Source of the DNA: Streptomyces sp. NBC_01549 | GTDB taxonomy: Bacteria; Actinomycetota; Actinomycetes; Streptomycetales; Streptomycetaceae | Direction of reading: 5' to 3' | NCBI RefSeq assembly: GCF_026339955.1 | Contig: NZ_JAPEPW010000001.1 | Span: 7,027,001-7,091,000 of the forward strand | DNA: 64,000 nt | Shown: positions 40,111-49,600 of the stretch, piece by piece | How positions within the stretch are numbered: the first letter of the stretch is position 1 | Layout of the letters: each line of letters starts with the position of its first letter | The notes under the pieces: model-generated | What the model was told of the DNA's origin: nothing | Databases searched by the model: none | The model's input: only the letters and a program-made list of their open reading frames with translations | Made by a program: the position numbers and the translations under genes

Positions 40111-40920
40111 TCAGTGCGGTGCCACCGGGGCGAACTCCGTGCCGCACGGGCCCGCGCCCTCGCTCTCGGACAGGACGACGGGCTCGCCGCCCATCGTCAG
40201 CGTGGCGTAATGGCGGCCTATGCGGTCAGTGGAGCGGCCGACGTAATGGCCGATGAAGGAGCGGCGGAAGCGGTCGGCACTGCGGTTGGGGCCGGAGCCG
40301 TGCACCAGACTGCCGTTGAAGAACAACACGTCGCCCGGGGCCATGTCGACGGGCACGGTCGCCAGACCGGGCGGCGGCGGGACGTACTCCCGTACGAAGG
40401 ACACCTCCGCGTCCGCCTCCTCCGGGCAGAACAGGTCCATGCGGTGCGTGCCCGGCACCACCTCCAGCCCGCCGTTCTCCCGGTCGATCACGTCACAGGC
40501 GATCCAGGCGGCCACACAGGTGCCCGGCTCGACCCGCAGATAGAAGTTGTCCTGGTGCAGCGCCTGACCGCGGGCCCCGGGCGGCTTGAAGTAGAACATG
40601 CTCTGCGCGGCCAGGACCTCCTCGCCGAGCAAGGCCTCCAGGATCTCCCGCAGCCGGGGATCGAGCAGACGGCGCAGGGACAACTCGTTGATGCGGTGCG
40701 GATGCATGACCCGGGGATGGGCGTCGAGCGGATCCGCCGGACCGCTCGCCGGGGTAGCCCGGGGCTCGAAGTGCCCCGGGACCGGCCCGGCGGCGTGCAG
40801 GGCCGCGAACTCGGCGCACAGCTCGTCGATCTCGGCGCCGGTGAACAGTCCGCGCGCCACCACGAACCCGTTCTCGTCGAAGTCCGACCTTCGCGGTCCG
40901 CTCATGTCCATGACTGCCAT
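40111..40920 (-). CDS. Phytanoyl-CoA dioxygenase-family enzyme
   Basis: This 269-residue protein is a 2-oxoglutarate/Fe(II)-dependent oxygenase of the PhyH family: DFDENGFVVARGLFTGAEID, iron ligands in LHQDNFYLRVEPG (HxD) and NGSLVHGSGPNRSADRFRRSF (distal His and the 2-oxoglutarate Arg). The substrate is unknown; the family includes hydroxylases of lipids and natural products. It diverges from an AraC regulator only about 70 bases away, which likely controls it. AGGGA precedes the ATG. Confidence 0.88.
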   Translation of the reverse strand: MAVMDMSGPRRSDFDENGFVVARGLFTGAEIDELCAEFAALHAAGPVPGHFEPRATPASGPADPLDAHPRVMHPHRINELSLRRLLDPRLREILEALLGEEVLAAQSMFYFKPPGARGQALHQDNFYLRVEPGTCVAAWIACDVIDRENGGLEVVPGTHRMDLFCPEEADAEVSFVREYVPPPPGLATVPVDMAPGDVLFFNGSLVHGSGPNRSADRFRRSFIGHYVGRSTDRIGRHYATLTMGGEPVVLSESEGAGPCGTEFAPVAPH

Positions 40921-40991
40921 TTCGACCGTCCCTTCTCACCGGAGTCCCAGGTGCTTCACGCTAGGTCGACGAGCCTTTCGGGAGGATGTCC

Positions 40992-41942
40992 GTGCGTGCT
41001 GAGGAGTTGCCCGAGCCTGCTGCCCCGTCCCCGCCGCCGGGTCTGGTGACCGTCGGACGCTTCGACCAGCGACCGGGATACCGCGTCAACCGGCCGCGGG
41101 GCAGCGACAGCTGGCTGTTCATCTGGACCACGGGCGGACGGGGACGGCTTCGGCAGGGGGCGGCCCGGACGGCGGCCGGCCCCGGAGACCTGGTGGTCCT
41201 GGGGCCCGGCGTGCCGCAGCGCTACGCCGTCGAACCGGGCGCCGGACACTGGGCGTTCTGGTGGGCGCACTGCCAGGCCCGCCCGTCCTGGACCGGGTGG
41301 CTGCGGCCCTACGGCCTCGACGACGGGCTGTACGCCGTCGGACCCGCGCCCGGCCGGGAACGTATCGAAGCGGCGTTCTGTCGGATGCTCACCGACGCCC
41401 GTTGGACGGGACACGGCCCGCCGCCCGCGGACGCGGAGCCCCTCCCGGGCGAGGTCGCGGTCGCACACGGCACCGCCGCCCGGGAACTGGCCCTGTGCTC
41501 GCTGGAGGAGATCGTGCTGCTCGCCGCCGCCCGGGCGGAGCGGAGCCGCCCCGATCTCGACGCCCGCGTCCGCCACGCGGAGGCGGTGATCGCCGCCGAT
41601 CCGGGCGCGCCGCACACCGTCCGCTCACTGGCCGCGGCGGTCGCCCTCTCACCCTCCCGGTTCGCCCACCTCTTCACCGAGCAGCTCGGCCGCTCCCCGA
41701 TGCGGGCCCTGCGTGAGTCCCGGCTGCTGCACGCGGCCCGGCTCCTGGAAGCCACCGAACTTCCGGTGGAACGGGTGGCCGCGGCCTCCGGTTTCCCCAG
41801 CGCGTTCCACTTCAGCCGCGTCTTCCGGCAGCGGTACGGGACTCCACCGGGCGCCTACCGGAAGGGCACCGCTAGGAGTGCGGCGCATGCGGGTGATCCG
41901 GAGGAGGCGGGGGAGGCGGGGGAGGCGGCGGGATCGTCGTGA
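40992..41942 (+). CDS. AraC-family regulator with cupin-like sensor
   Basis: The 316-residue protein has an N-terminal cupin-like sensor (SWLFIWTTGGRGRLRQG, DLVVLGPGVPQRYAV) and a C-terminal AraC domain (VRSLAAAVALSPSRFAHLFTEQLGRSPMRALRESRL and VERVAAASGFPSAFHFSRVFRQRYG). GTG 40992 is six bases after GGGAGG; the ATG at 40986 directly abuts that site and is less likely. The regulator diverges from the dioxygenase gene. Its C-terminus (EEAGEAGEAAGSS) is encoded by a GGAGGCG repeat and overlaps the UspA gene antisense by 71 bases. Confidence 0.87.
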   Translation: MRAEELPEPAAPSPPPGLVTVGRFDQRPGYRVNRPRGSDSWLFIWTTGGRGRLRQGAARTAAGPGDLVVLGPGVPQRYAVEPGAGHWAFWWAHCQARPSWTGWLRPYGLDDGLYAVGPAPGRERIEAAFCRMLTDARWTGHGPPPADAEPLPGEVAVAHGTAARELALCSLEEIVLLAAARAERSRPDLDARVRHAEAVIAADPGAPHTVRSLAAAVALSPSRFAHLFTEQLGRSPMRALRESRLLHAARLLEATELPVERVAAASGFPSAFHFSRVFRQRYGTPPGAYRKGTARSAAHAGDPEEAGEAGEAAGSS

Positions 41943-42396
41943 CGGCCGGCGTGGCCTCGGGCCAGATCAGCAGCACCGGGCACGGCGCGTGGTCGACGAC
42001 GAACCGCCCGGCCCGCCCCAGGCTGTGCGGTCCGAGCCGGGCACGGTCGCCGTCCCGGGCCACCACGAGCAGATCGGCGCCCTCGGCGGCGGCGACCACC
42101 TCACGCTCCGTGCGCCCGGTGCGCTCTATCCGGGTGCAGGGGCGGCCGAGGCGTTCGGCCGCCGTGTCGAGCAACCGCGCCGCCGACCGGGCGCCGAGGT
42201 CCTCCAGCCGGTCCCCGGGATCGCGCTCGACGTGCCCACGGCCGAGCAGCCCGGCGAAGGCGCCGTGCGCCAGTCCGGGCACCCCCGGCTCACTGACGTG
42301 CAGCAGGACGACCTCGGTCGCCCGCGGTGCGTGCGTGTGTACGGCGTCCACGCAGGCCGGCCAGGTCCCTTCGACGAGCCACACGACCACCCTCAT
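41872..42396 (-). CDS. Universal stress protein (UspA) with poly-proline tail
   Basis: The 174-residue protein has a single Usp domain (MRVVVWLVEGTWPACVDAV, ATEVVLLHVSEPG, EREVVAAAEGADLLVVARDG, LGRAGRFVVDHAPCPVLLIW) with a degenerate ATP-binding loop. It ends in eleven consecutive prolines and DHPHAPHS, a tail produced by the antisense of the AraC gene's repeat. GGAGG selects ATG 42396 over 42402. It is 35 bases downstream of the transporter gene and likely cotranscribed with it. Confidence 0.85.
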   Translation of the reverse strand: MRVVVWLVEGTWPACVDAVHTHAPRATEVVLLHVSEPGVPGLAHGAFAGLLGRGHVERDPGDRLEDLGARSAARLLDTAAERLGRPCTRIERTGRTEREVVAAAEGADLLVVARDGDRARLGPHSLGRAGRFVVDHAPCPVLLIWPEATPAVTTIPPPPPPPPPPPDHPHAPHS

Positions 42397-42431
42397 GAGC
42401 ATCAGCCTCCGGCCCTCACTCGTGCGACGAC

Positions 42432-43730
42432 TCAGCCCCCGATGACGTGGAGCGAGAACCACAGTGCCAGTACGGCGGGAACCAGCGCCGCCGGCACGGC
42501 GATCAGACCCAGCCGGGTGAACTCCCGCAGATCGACGCCGTGGTCGTGCTCATGCACGATACGCCGCCACAACAGGGTCGCCAGGGAACCGGCGTAGGTG
42601 AGGTTGGGGCCGATGTTGACCCCCAGCAGCACGGCCAGCACCGCGCCGGAGCCGGACGTGGCGGCCAGCGGCAGCAGCACCAGGACCGCGGGCAGGTTGT
42701 TGATGAGATTGGCGAGTACGGCGGCGAGCGCCGCGATCCCGAGCAGCGAGGGCAGTCCGCCGCCGTCCGGGAGGAGATGTCCGAGGGCGTCGGAGAGTCC
42801 GTTGTCGACCACCGCGCGGACGACGACGCCCAGCGCGAGCACGAACAGGAGGAAGGCCGGGGCGGCGGCCCTCACCACGGTGAGCGGGGTGGCGCGCCCG
42901 CGCAGGAGGGCCCGGGCGGCGAGCACCAGCGCCCCCGCCGCGGCGGACCAGGCGGGGTCGATGCCCAGCGCGGAGGCGACGACGAACCCCGCCAGCGTGC
43001 AGCCCACGGTGACGAGCGCGAACAGCGGCAGCTCCGGCGGCTCCCCGGTCGTCGGCTCGGGCACGGCCGCGGCCAGGTCGCCCGCGAAGAAGCGCCGAAA
43101 GACGACGTACTCGGCCCCGATGGCGACCAGCCACGGCAGCACCATCAGCGCCGCGAACCGGGTGAAGCTGAGGCCGCTCGCGGAGAAGGCGAGCAGATTG
43201 GTGAGGTTGGAGACCGGCAGCAGCAGCGAGGCCGTGTTCGACAGATGGGTGCAGGCGTACACGTGCGGCTTCGGACGGGCGCCCATCCGGGCGGCGGTCG
43301 CGAACACGACCGGGGTGAGCAGCACGATGGTGGCGTCCAGGCTGAGTACCGCGGTGATCGCCGAGGCCAGCGCGAAGACCGCGGTCAGCAGGCGCCCCGG
43401 CCGCCCCGCCGCCCAGCGGGCCATCCAGGCACCGCAGGCGTGGAAGAGCCCCTCGTCGTCGCAGAACTTGGCGAGCACCAGCACCGCCGCCAGGAAGCCG
43501 ATCACCGGCCCCAGGTGCCCCGCCTCCGCCTCCGCGTGGTCCCAGGAGATCGCGCCGGTGGCGATCACCAGCAGGGCCGCCGGGACGGCGACGACCGCCT
43601 CGGGCCAGCCGAACGGGCGGACCACCGCGCTGACGAGGACGGCGACGAGCAGGACGACGGACAGGGTTTCGGCGAGCGGGGTGTTCAGGGTTCGGTCCTC
43701 CGGGACACGGTCGAGGTGCCGGACCATCAC
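42432..43730 (-). CDS. ArsB/SLC13-type (IT superfamily) ion transporter
   Basis: The 432-residue protein has about 11-12 membrane segments and IT-superfamily motifs: GHLGPVIGFLAAVLVLAKFCDDEGLF, LSLDATIVLLTPVVFATAARMG, THLSNTASLLLPVSNLTNLLAFSASG, and NLINNLPAVLVLLP with GVNIGPNLTYAGSLATLLWR near the C-terminus. That set is typical of ArsB-like anion pumps, but no arsR or arsC is nearby, so the substrate may be another anion or Na+/H+. The start is GTG 43730 or ATG 43727. A Usp gene follows in the same direction. Confidence 0.85.
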   Translation of the reverse strand: MMVRHLDRVPEDRTLNTPLAETLSVVLLVAVLVSAVVRPFGWPEAVVAVPAALLVIATGAISWDHAEAEAGHLGPVIGFLAAVLVLAKFCDDEGLFHACGAWMARWAAGRPGRLLTAVFALASAITAVLSLDATIVLLTPVVFATAARMGARPKPHVYACTHLSNTASLLLPVSNLTNLLAFSASGLSFTRFAALMVLPWLVAIGAEYVVFRRFFAGDLAAAVPEPTTGEPPELPLFALVTVGCTLAGFVVASALGIDPAWSAAAGALVLAARALLRGRATPLTVVRAAAPAFLLFVLALGVVVRAVVDNGLSDALGHLLPDGGGLPSLLGIAALAAVLANLINNLPAVLVLLPLAATSGSGAVLAVLLGVNIGPNLTYAGSLATLLWRRIVHEHDHGVDLREFTRLGLIAVPAALVPAVLALWFSLHVIGG

Positions 43731-43762
43731 ATCAGACGCGGCACCCTGTGCCCCTCATCGGT

Positions 43763-43814
43763 CTCTTCGGACCTGCGGCGATGTCGTCCTCTTCGGACCT
43801 GCGCCGATGTCGTC
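43763..43814. repeat. Tandem duplication of 26 bp
   Basis: 43763-43788 is repeated at 43789-43814 with one mismatch (core CTTCGGACCTGCG). It fills most of the gap between the transporter start and the phosphatase stop and includes the first bases of the phosphatase's stop region. Confidence 0.85.
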
Positions 43815-44802
43815 AGAACTCGCCGGGGAGCGTCAGCTCCGCCCAGATCGTCTTGCCGTCGGCCGTGTGGCGGCTGCCCCAGCGCTGGGTGAGCTGGGCG
43901 ACCAGCAGCAGCCCGCGCCCGCCCTCGTCGTAGGTCTTGGCCCGGCGCAGATGCGGCGCGGTGTGGCTGCTGTCGGAGACCTCGCAGATCAGGGTCTCGG
44001 CGTCGTGGATGAGCCGTAGCCGGATGGGCGGCTCGCCGTACCGGATCGCGTTGGTGACCAGCTCGCTCACCACGAGCTCGGCCGTGAACGTCGCCGCGCT
44101 CAGCTCCCAGGTGTCGAGCTGGTCGACGACCTGCTTGCGGATCGGCGCGACCAGGGCGGGGTCGGCGGGGATGTCCCAGGTCGCCACCTGGGAGGGCGCG
44201 AGTCCGTGGGTCCTGGCGAGCAGCAGCGCCACGTCGTCCTGGGCCCCGCCCGCCGGAAGCAGGGTCTGGAGAATGGCGTGGCAGGCCCCTTCCAGGGAGG
44301 CCGCGGAGTCTGCCAGGGCCTGGCACAGCAGCTCGTGGTTGGCGTCGACGTCCCGCTCGCGGTTCTCGATCAGGCCGTCGGTGAACAGCGCGAGCACCGT
44401 GCCCTCGGGCAGGGCGAGTTCGACGGACTCGAAGGGCAGGCCGCCCAGGCCCAGCGGCGGACCGGCGGGCAGGTCGATCTGCCCGGGCGGGCCGCCGGGG
44501 GTGAGCATGACCGGCGGGGGGTGGCCGGCCCGGGCGAGGGCGCAGCGCCGCGAGACCGGGTCGTACACCGCGTACAGGCAGGTCGCGCCGACCTCGCCGG
44601 TGGTGCCCTCGGCGCCGGCCTCCGTGGAGAGGCGTACGACGAGGTCGTCGAGGTGGGTGAGCAGTTCGTCGGGGGCGAGGTCGATGTCGGCGAGCGTACG
44701 GACGGCGGTGCGCAGCCGTCCCATGGTGGCGGAGGCCTGGATGCCGTGGCCGACGACGTCTCCGACGACCATGGCGACCCGCATCCCGGACAGTGGGATC
44801 AC
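43813..44802 (-). pseudogene. N-terminally truncated SpoIIE-type phosphatase fused to HATPase domain
   Basis: The reading frame of 329 residues has most of a SpoIIE/PP2C phosphatase domain (VVGDVVGHGIQASATMGRLR, LFTDGLIENRERDVD, GGAQDDVALLLARTHG metal-site motifs) and a C-terminal GHKL ATPase (FTAELVVSELVTNAIRYG, LICEVSDSS, GRGLLLVAQLTQRWG). Such proteins regulate anti-sigma networks. It starts inside the phosphatase domain: upstream in the same frame comes STRLPQHGDWFYV, a shortened form of the usual start, then a stop. A different frame upstream (from GTG 44890, SERNGVGVATMSPVHPLDEA) resembles the authentic N-terminus, so sensor sequence seems deleted with a frameshift. The IS element abuts this end. 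Confidence 0.7.
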
Positions 44803-44895
44803 GTAGAACCAGTCGCCGTGCTGTGGCAGCCTCGTCGAGGGGGTGGACCGGGCTCATCGTCGCCACTCCAACTCCATTGCGCTCACTCACATTGA

Positions 44896-44929
44896 ATCCT
44901 CCCCCTCGTGAAGGAGGGGGATTCCTGGC
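44896..44929 (-). ncRNA. Possible 3' end of TnpB guide (omega/re) RNA
   Basis: In IS200/IS605 elements the guide RNA scaffold comprises the 3' part of tnpB and the right-end hairpin, with the guide copied from flanking DNA. By position, the hairpin here would be the scaffold end and the guide would read minus-strand from about 44890 downward into the phosphatase 5' remnant. This is by analogy only; with tnpB interrupted it may be inactive. Confidence 0.3.
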
Positions 44930-46156
44930 TCAGGCTGCCTCCTGGAGCAGCGCTCCAGGAGGTCTTGCGCCTTCGGCACCAGCCGGGTTGAGACCAGCCC
45001 GGACGAGCATCACGCGGGCTGAGTTCTTGTCTCTGAGGGACACGGCTTGGCACGCGGTGCAGGTGTAGGTACGTTCCGACAGCGGCAGTGCGTGCTTGGT
45101 TCTCGCTCCGCACGATGCGCAGTCCATAGTGGTGTGCGCGGGATGCACAAGGCGGACGTCCCGCCCGTGCTTGCGGCCCATCTCGATCAGGGCCTTCTTG
45201 GTGGCGCCGATTGCGGCGTCCGCCGCCTTGCGCGCCATCGAGGTTTTGGCGAGGAACTTCGGACGGAAATCCTCCACCGCGATCGCGTCATGGTCGCGGA
45301 CGACCTTCTTGGCCCACTTGCGGGCAGTGTCCCGCCGCTGCCGGGCGGCCTTCTTGTACGCCTTCGCGCGCAGCTTCCCCGCCTCGCGGTAGCCCTTCGA
45401 GCCGGGCTGCCCCCTGGCGGGTCCGCGGCGGGCCATCATCCGGTCGTACCGCGACAGTTTCGCCTGGGCTTTACGGCCGTGCTCGGCGTGGGGCAGGTCG
45501 TGGGCATCACTTGTGGTGGTGGCGGTCTCCTTCACACCCCAGTCGACACCGATCACCGCACCCGTCTCGGGCAACGGCTGGATCTCGGCAGGAACGACGA
45601 ACGAGGCGTACCAGTGGCCGACGCTGTCCCGGTACACCCGCACCGAGGAGGGATCGGCGGGCAGGCCACGGGACCACACGACCCTGAGCACGATGTTGCC
45701 CGCGAGGTGCAGGAGGCCGTCTTTCAGCCGGAAGCCGCGCTTGGTGTAGTTCAGACTCGGGTCGGCGTCGCGCTTCTTCTTCCACTTGGGCATCCCGGCC
45801 CGGCGCCGTATCGCAAGCCGGTCCTTGATGTCCTTGTGCGCCTTGGCGCGGGACTTCCCGAAATCCCGGATGATCTGCTGCTGCGGCACCGACGAACCCT
45901 CTCGCAACCACGGAGTGCGGGTGCGGGCCTCGGTCAGCATTTTGTCGAGCTGCGCCGGACCGCACGTCTGCTTGTCCTCGCCCTCGGGCCGGTGCTGGTT
46001 GCGGGTGTGCGCGACCCTGGACTTGGCGACGCACTCGTTCTACACCCACCGGCACCGGCCCCACTCGGCTTCCAGGGCGGTGCGGGCGGCGGACGACAAG
46101 CGCAGCCGGTACGTGTACCGGGCACGCCCGGCCTCGTCGGCTTCACTTGGCGTCAT
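44930..46156 (-). pseudogene. tnpB: tnpB, RuvC-like RNA-guided nuclease gene with in-frame amber
   Basis: From ATG 46156 the frame reads MTPSEADEAGRARYTYRLRL ... EAEWGRCRWV and then TAG (46042-46040) before NECVAKSRVAHTRNQ; a tryptophan is expected there. After the stop the frame stays open to 44930 and keeps the RuvC residues (IGVDWGVKE, VEDFRP, RDKNSA) and a zinc ribbon (CASCG, CTAC). The piece from ATG 45940 is 336 residues and lacks the N-terminal wedge/REC part, so activity is doubtful. Full length would be 408 residues. TnpB promotes element retention by cutting at a TAM site. Confidence 0.8.
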
Positions 46157-46176
46157 CACACTGCCAACGTAGCGTC

Positions 46177-46623
46177 ATGATTCGTTTCTCACTCCGGATC
46201 CCGGCAGACCTACACGAACGGGTGACCGCCACGGCCACTGCGGACCGGCGATCCCTCAACTCCCGGATCCTCCACTTCCTGGAGGCCGCCCTCGCCACTC
46301 CCCGGGCGGACGCCGGACCGCCTGGCGGCGATCCGGCTCCTCCTGCCCCGCTGTGCGGGAACCGGATCCCTCCCCGGCCTGAAGGCCGGGGCATCCTCCG
46401 GTTACCAGGTGAACAGGCGCGTCACTCGGGTTCCAGCCTAGTGCGTACGCGCGTTCCGCACCTGGCACACGGGCGGCCCCAGGGATACATCGGTACGGCG
46501 GGTTCCGGCCGATGTGAGGCGCGAGGCGGAAGTGAGTGCCGCACCCTTGACGGGCCCGTGCGTCACACCGTCAGAATCTGTTTGTTCACGATCAGTTGTG
46601 ATGACTTATGGGCCCTTGACTAG
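46177..46623 (+). CDS. Ribbon-helix-helix (Arc-type) DNA-binding protein
   Basis: The first 40 residues (MIRFSLRIPADLHERVTATA, then TADRRSLNSRILHFLEAAL) form an Arc/MetJ-like ribbon-helix-helix domain, often found beside tnpB in Streptomyces IS605-type elements and likely an element regulator. The tail beyond about residue 50 reads through the left-end hairpin and out into flanking DNA to a stop at 46623, so the C-terminal half (149 residues in total) is probably a read-out artefact. It diverges from tnpB with a 20-base gap. Confidence 0.6.
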   Translation: MIRFSLRIPADLHERVTATATADRRSLNSRILHFLEAALATPRADAGPPGGDPAPPAPLCGNRIPPRPEGRGILRLPGEQARHSGSSLVRTRVPHLAHGRPQGYIGTAGSGRCEARGGSECRTLDGPVRHTVRICLFTISCDDLWALD

Positions 46624-46634
46624 GGAGAGCCGCC

Positions 46635-49600
46635 ATGACGGTCACTCGAAGATCGGTATTGATCGCAGGAACCGCCGTACCAGCGGCCGAATCGCTCCTG
46701 GGCGCCGCCGACGCCTGGGCGGACTCGCCGGGGCGCGCCGCGGGCCGCCGCTCGGTCGAGCTGCGCGACGGCTGGCGCTTCGCGCTGGTCAACCCGGGTG
46801 GGATCACCGACCCCACCGGTGCGTACGAGGGCGCCGCACAACCCGGCTACGACGACTCGGCGTGGCGGGAAGTCTCCGTTCCGCACGACTGGAGCATCGA
46901 GCAGACCCCCACCACGGAGCACGGCACCACCAGCGGCACGGGCTTCTTCCCGGGCGGCCTCGGCTGGTACCGCACCACCTTCACGCTGCCGCCCGCCCTC
47001 GCCGGCCGGCGGATCTCCGTGGAGTTCGACGGCGTCTACATGGACTCGCACGTCTACTGCAACGGCGAGGAGGTCGGCCACCACCCCTACGGCTACACGG
47101 GGTTCGCCTTCGACCTCACCGGTCTGCTGCACACGGACGGCACCACCGAGAACGTCATCGCGGTGAAGGTCCAGAACCAACTGCCCAGCAGCCGCTGGTA
47201 CTCGGGCAGCGGCATCTACCGCGAGGCCCGGCTCGTCGTCACCGAACCGGTGCACGTCCAGCGCTGGGGCACGTATGTCACCACGCCGGACATCACGGCG
47301 GAGCGGGCGGTCGTACGGGTGCGCACGACCGTCGTCAACGAGTCCGGTGACGCCGCGGAGGTCCAGGTGGTCTCGCGGATCGTCGACCCCGACGGACGCA
47401 CGGCGGCCCGTACGTCCACCACGGTCCCGGTCACCGACCGCGCGGACGAGACCCATGAACTCACCGTCGCCGAGCCCAGGTTGTGGGACTTCACGACCCC
47501 GGACCACCGCTACACCGTGGAGACCGAACTGCGGGTCGGCGGCGCGAGGGTCGACACGTGCCGCACCCCCTTCGGCATCCGCACGTTCCGCTTCGACCCG
47601 GACGAGGGCTTCCACCTCAACGGCGTCCACGCCAAGATCAAGGGCGTCGACCTGCACCACGACCAGGGCGCGCTGGGCGCCGCGATCAGCGTCGACGCCG
47701 TCCGCCGGCAGATGACGATCATGAAGTCGATGGGCGTCAACGCCTTCCGTACCTCGCACAACCCGCCCTCGCCGCAGATGATCCAGGTCTGCGAGGAACT
47801 GGGCATCGTGATGATGGTGGAGGCGTTCGACTGCTGGCGGACCGGCAAGACGAGGTACGACTACGGCCGGTTCTTCGACGAGTGGTGCGAGAAGGACGCC
47901 ACCGAGATGGTCCTCGCGGCCCGCAACTCGCCCGCCGTGGTCCTGTGGTCCATCGGCAACGAGATCCCCGACTCCACCTCCACCCCCGGGCTCGCGATGG
48001 CGGACCGGATCATCGCCGCGGTCAAGGCGGCGGACGACACCCGGCCACTGGTCATCGGGTCGGACAAATACCGTCGCGTGCCCACGAAGGGCTCCGCGGC
48101 CGACCTCATGCTCGCCAAACTGGACGGGCTCGGTCTCAACTACAACGCCGCCAAGTCGGTGGACGACCTGCACGCCGCCTATCCGCACCTCTTCCTCTTC
48201 GAGTCGGAGTCGTCGTCCGAGACCTCGACCCGCTCCACCTACCAGGAGCCGGAGCACCTCAACACCGGCGAGAACCACACCCCCGGCCGGCGCGCGGTCT
48301 CCTCGTACGACAACAACCTCGCGTCCTGGACGATGAGCGGCGAGTACGGGCACAAGAAGGACCGGGACCGCAAGTGGTTCGCGGGGGAGTTCCTTTGGTC
48401 GGGCATCGACTACATCGGGGAGCCCACGCCGTACGACGTGTTCCCGGTGAAGGCGTCCTTCTTCGGCGCGGTCGACACGGCGGGCTTCCCCAAGGACATG
48501 TACCACCTGTTCAGGAGCCAGTGGGTGAGCGAGCCCATGGTCCATCTGGTGCCCATGACCTGGAACCACGAGGCCGGGGACACGGTCGAGGTCTGGGCGT
48601 ACGCGAATGTCGACACCGTGGAGCTCTTCCTCAACGGGAAGTCCCTCGGCACAAGGAAGTTCGACACCAAGACGACGACCGACGGCCGTACCTACCTGGA
48701 GACCACCGAGGCGAGTGGCGACGACAAGACCTTCACCTCGGGCCCCTACCCGGGCAGTTACACCAGCCCGAACGGCAGCGCGGGCAAGCTCCACCTCACC
48801 TGGAAAGTGCCCTACGAGCCGGGTGAGCTGAAGGCGGTGGCGCGCCGCGGCGGCCGTACGGTCGCCACGGACGTCCTGCGTACCGCCGGGGCGCCGCACG
48901 CGATACACCTCACGTCCGATCGCAAGTCGCTCGCCGCCGACGGCCGTTCGCTGGTCTTCGTGACGGCCGAGGTCGTCGACGCCCGTGGTGTGGTCGTGCC
49001 CGACGCGGAGCACCTGATCGCCTTCGACATCGACGGCGGCTCGCTCGCCGGGCTCGACAACGGCAGGGAGGAGAGCGCCGAGCGCTATCAGGCGAGCACC
49101 CGAACGGCCTTCCACGGCAAGGCGCTCGCGATCGTGCGATCCGGCACGCGGCCGGGCTCGCTGAAGGTGACGGCCCGCTCCGAGGGACTCCGGAGCGCCA
49201 CCCTCACCGTACGCACCACCTCGGCACGCTCGAAGGCGACCACCCCGCCCGCCGCGTTCCTGCCGGACCCGGGTCCCGGCGCCCCGAACGAGCCACGCGC
49301 GGACGCCAGTTACTCCGGCCGCCCGGACACCCTGCCCCCCGCCATGCTCGACGGCGACGCGGCGACGGGGTGGTCCAACGCCTTCTACAAGTCGGCGACG
49401 GCCCTGCTGCCCGCCTTCAGCGGGGCCCGCCCCGAGGACTGGGTCTCGGTCACCTGGTCCCGTTCCCGCGCGGTCGACCGCGTCGAGGTCTCCTTCACCG
49501 TCGACGCGACGCACGCACTGCCCGCGTCGGTCGAGGTCGCGGTGTGGGACGGCAAGCGGTACGTGCCGGTGAAGGGAACGGCCGTCGACTGGGCCACCGC

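Larger units (their letters stand above)
44891..46408 (-). mobile_element. IS605/IS1341-type element (TnpB-only) with RHH gene
   Basis: The element contains tnpB (minus strand) and a divergent ribbon-helix-helix gene. Beyond the tnpB stop is a right-end-like hairpin (stem 44901-44907 with 44914-44920) in the AATCCCCCTCC...GGATTCAA context usual for these elements on the minus strand. Before tnpB is a left-end-like hairpin, CCCCGGCC-TGAA-GGCCGGGG (46372-46391). The minus-strand pentamer TTCAC at 46413-46409 could be the adjacent target motif, which would set the left boundary at 46408. No TnpA transposase is present, so it is not autonomous. Boundaries are estimates. Confidence 0.6.

Noticed and set aside
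42432..43730. Arsenic resistance operon
   Set aside because: The transporter has ArsB/SLC13-like motifs but there is no arsR, arsC or arsenite methylase next to it.
46620..49514. 964-codon minus-strand frame opposite the GH2 enzyme
   Set aside because: Shadow of the plus-strand gene; Val/Gly/Arg-rich without domains.
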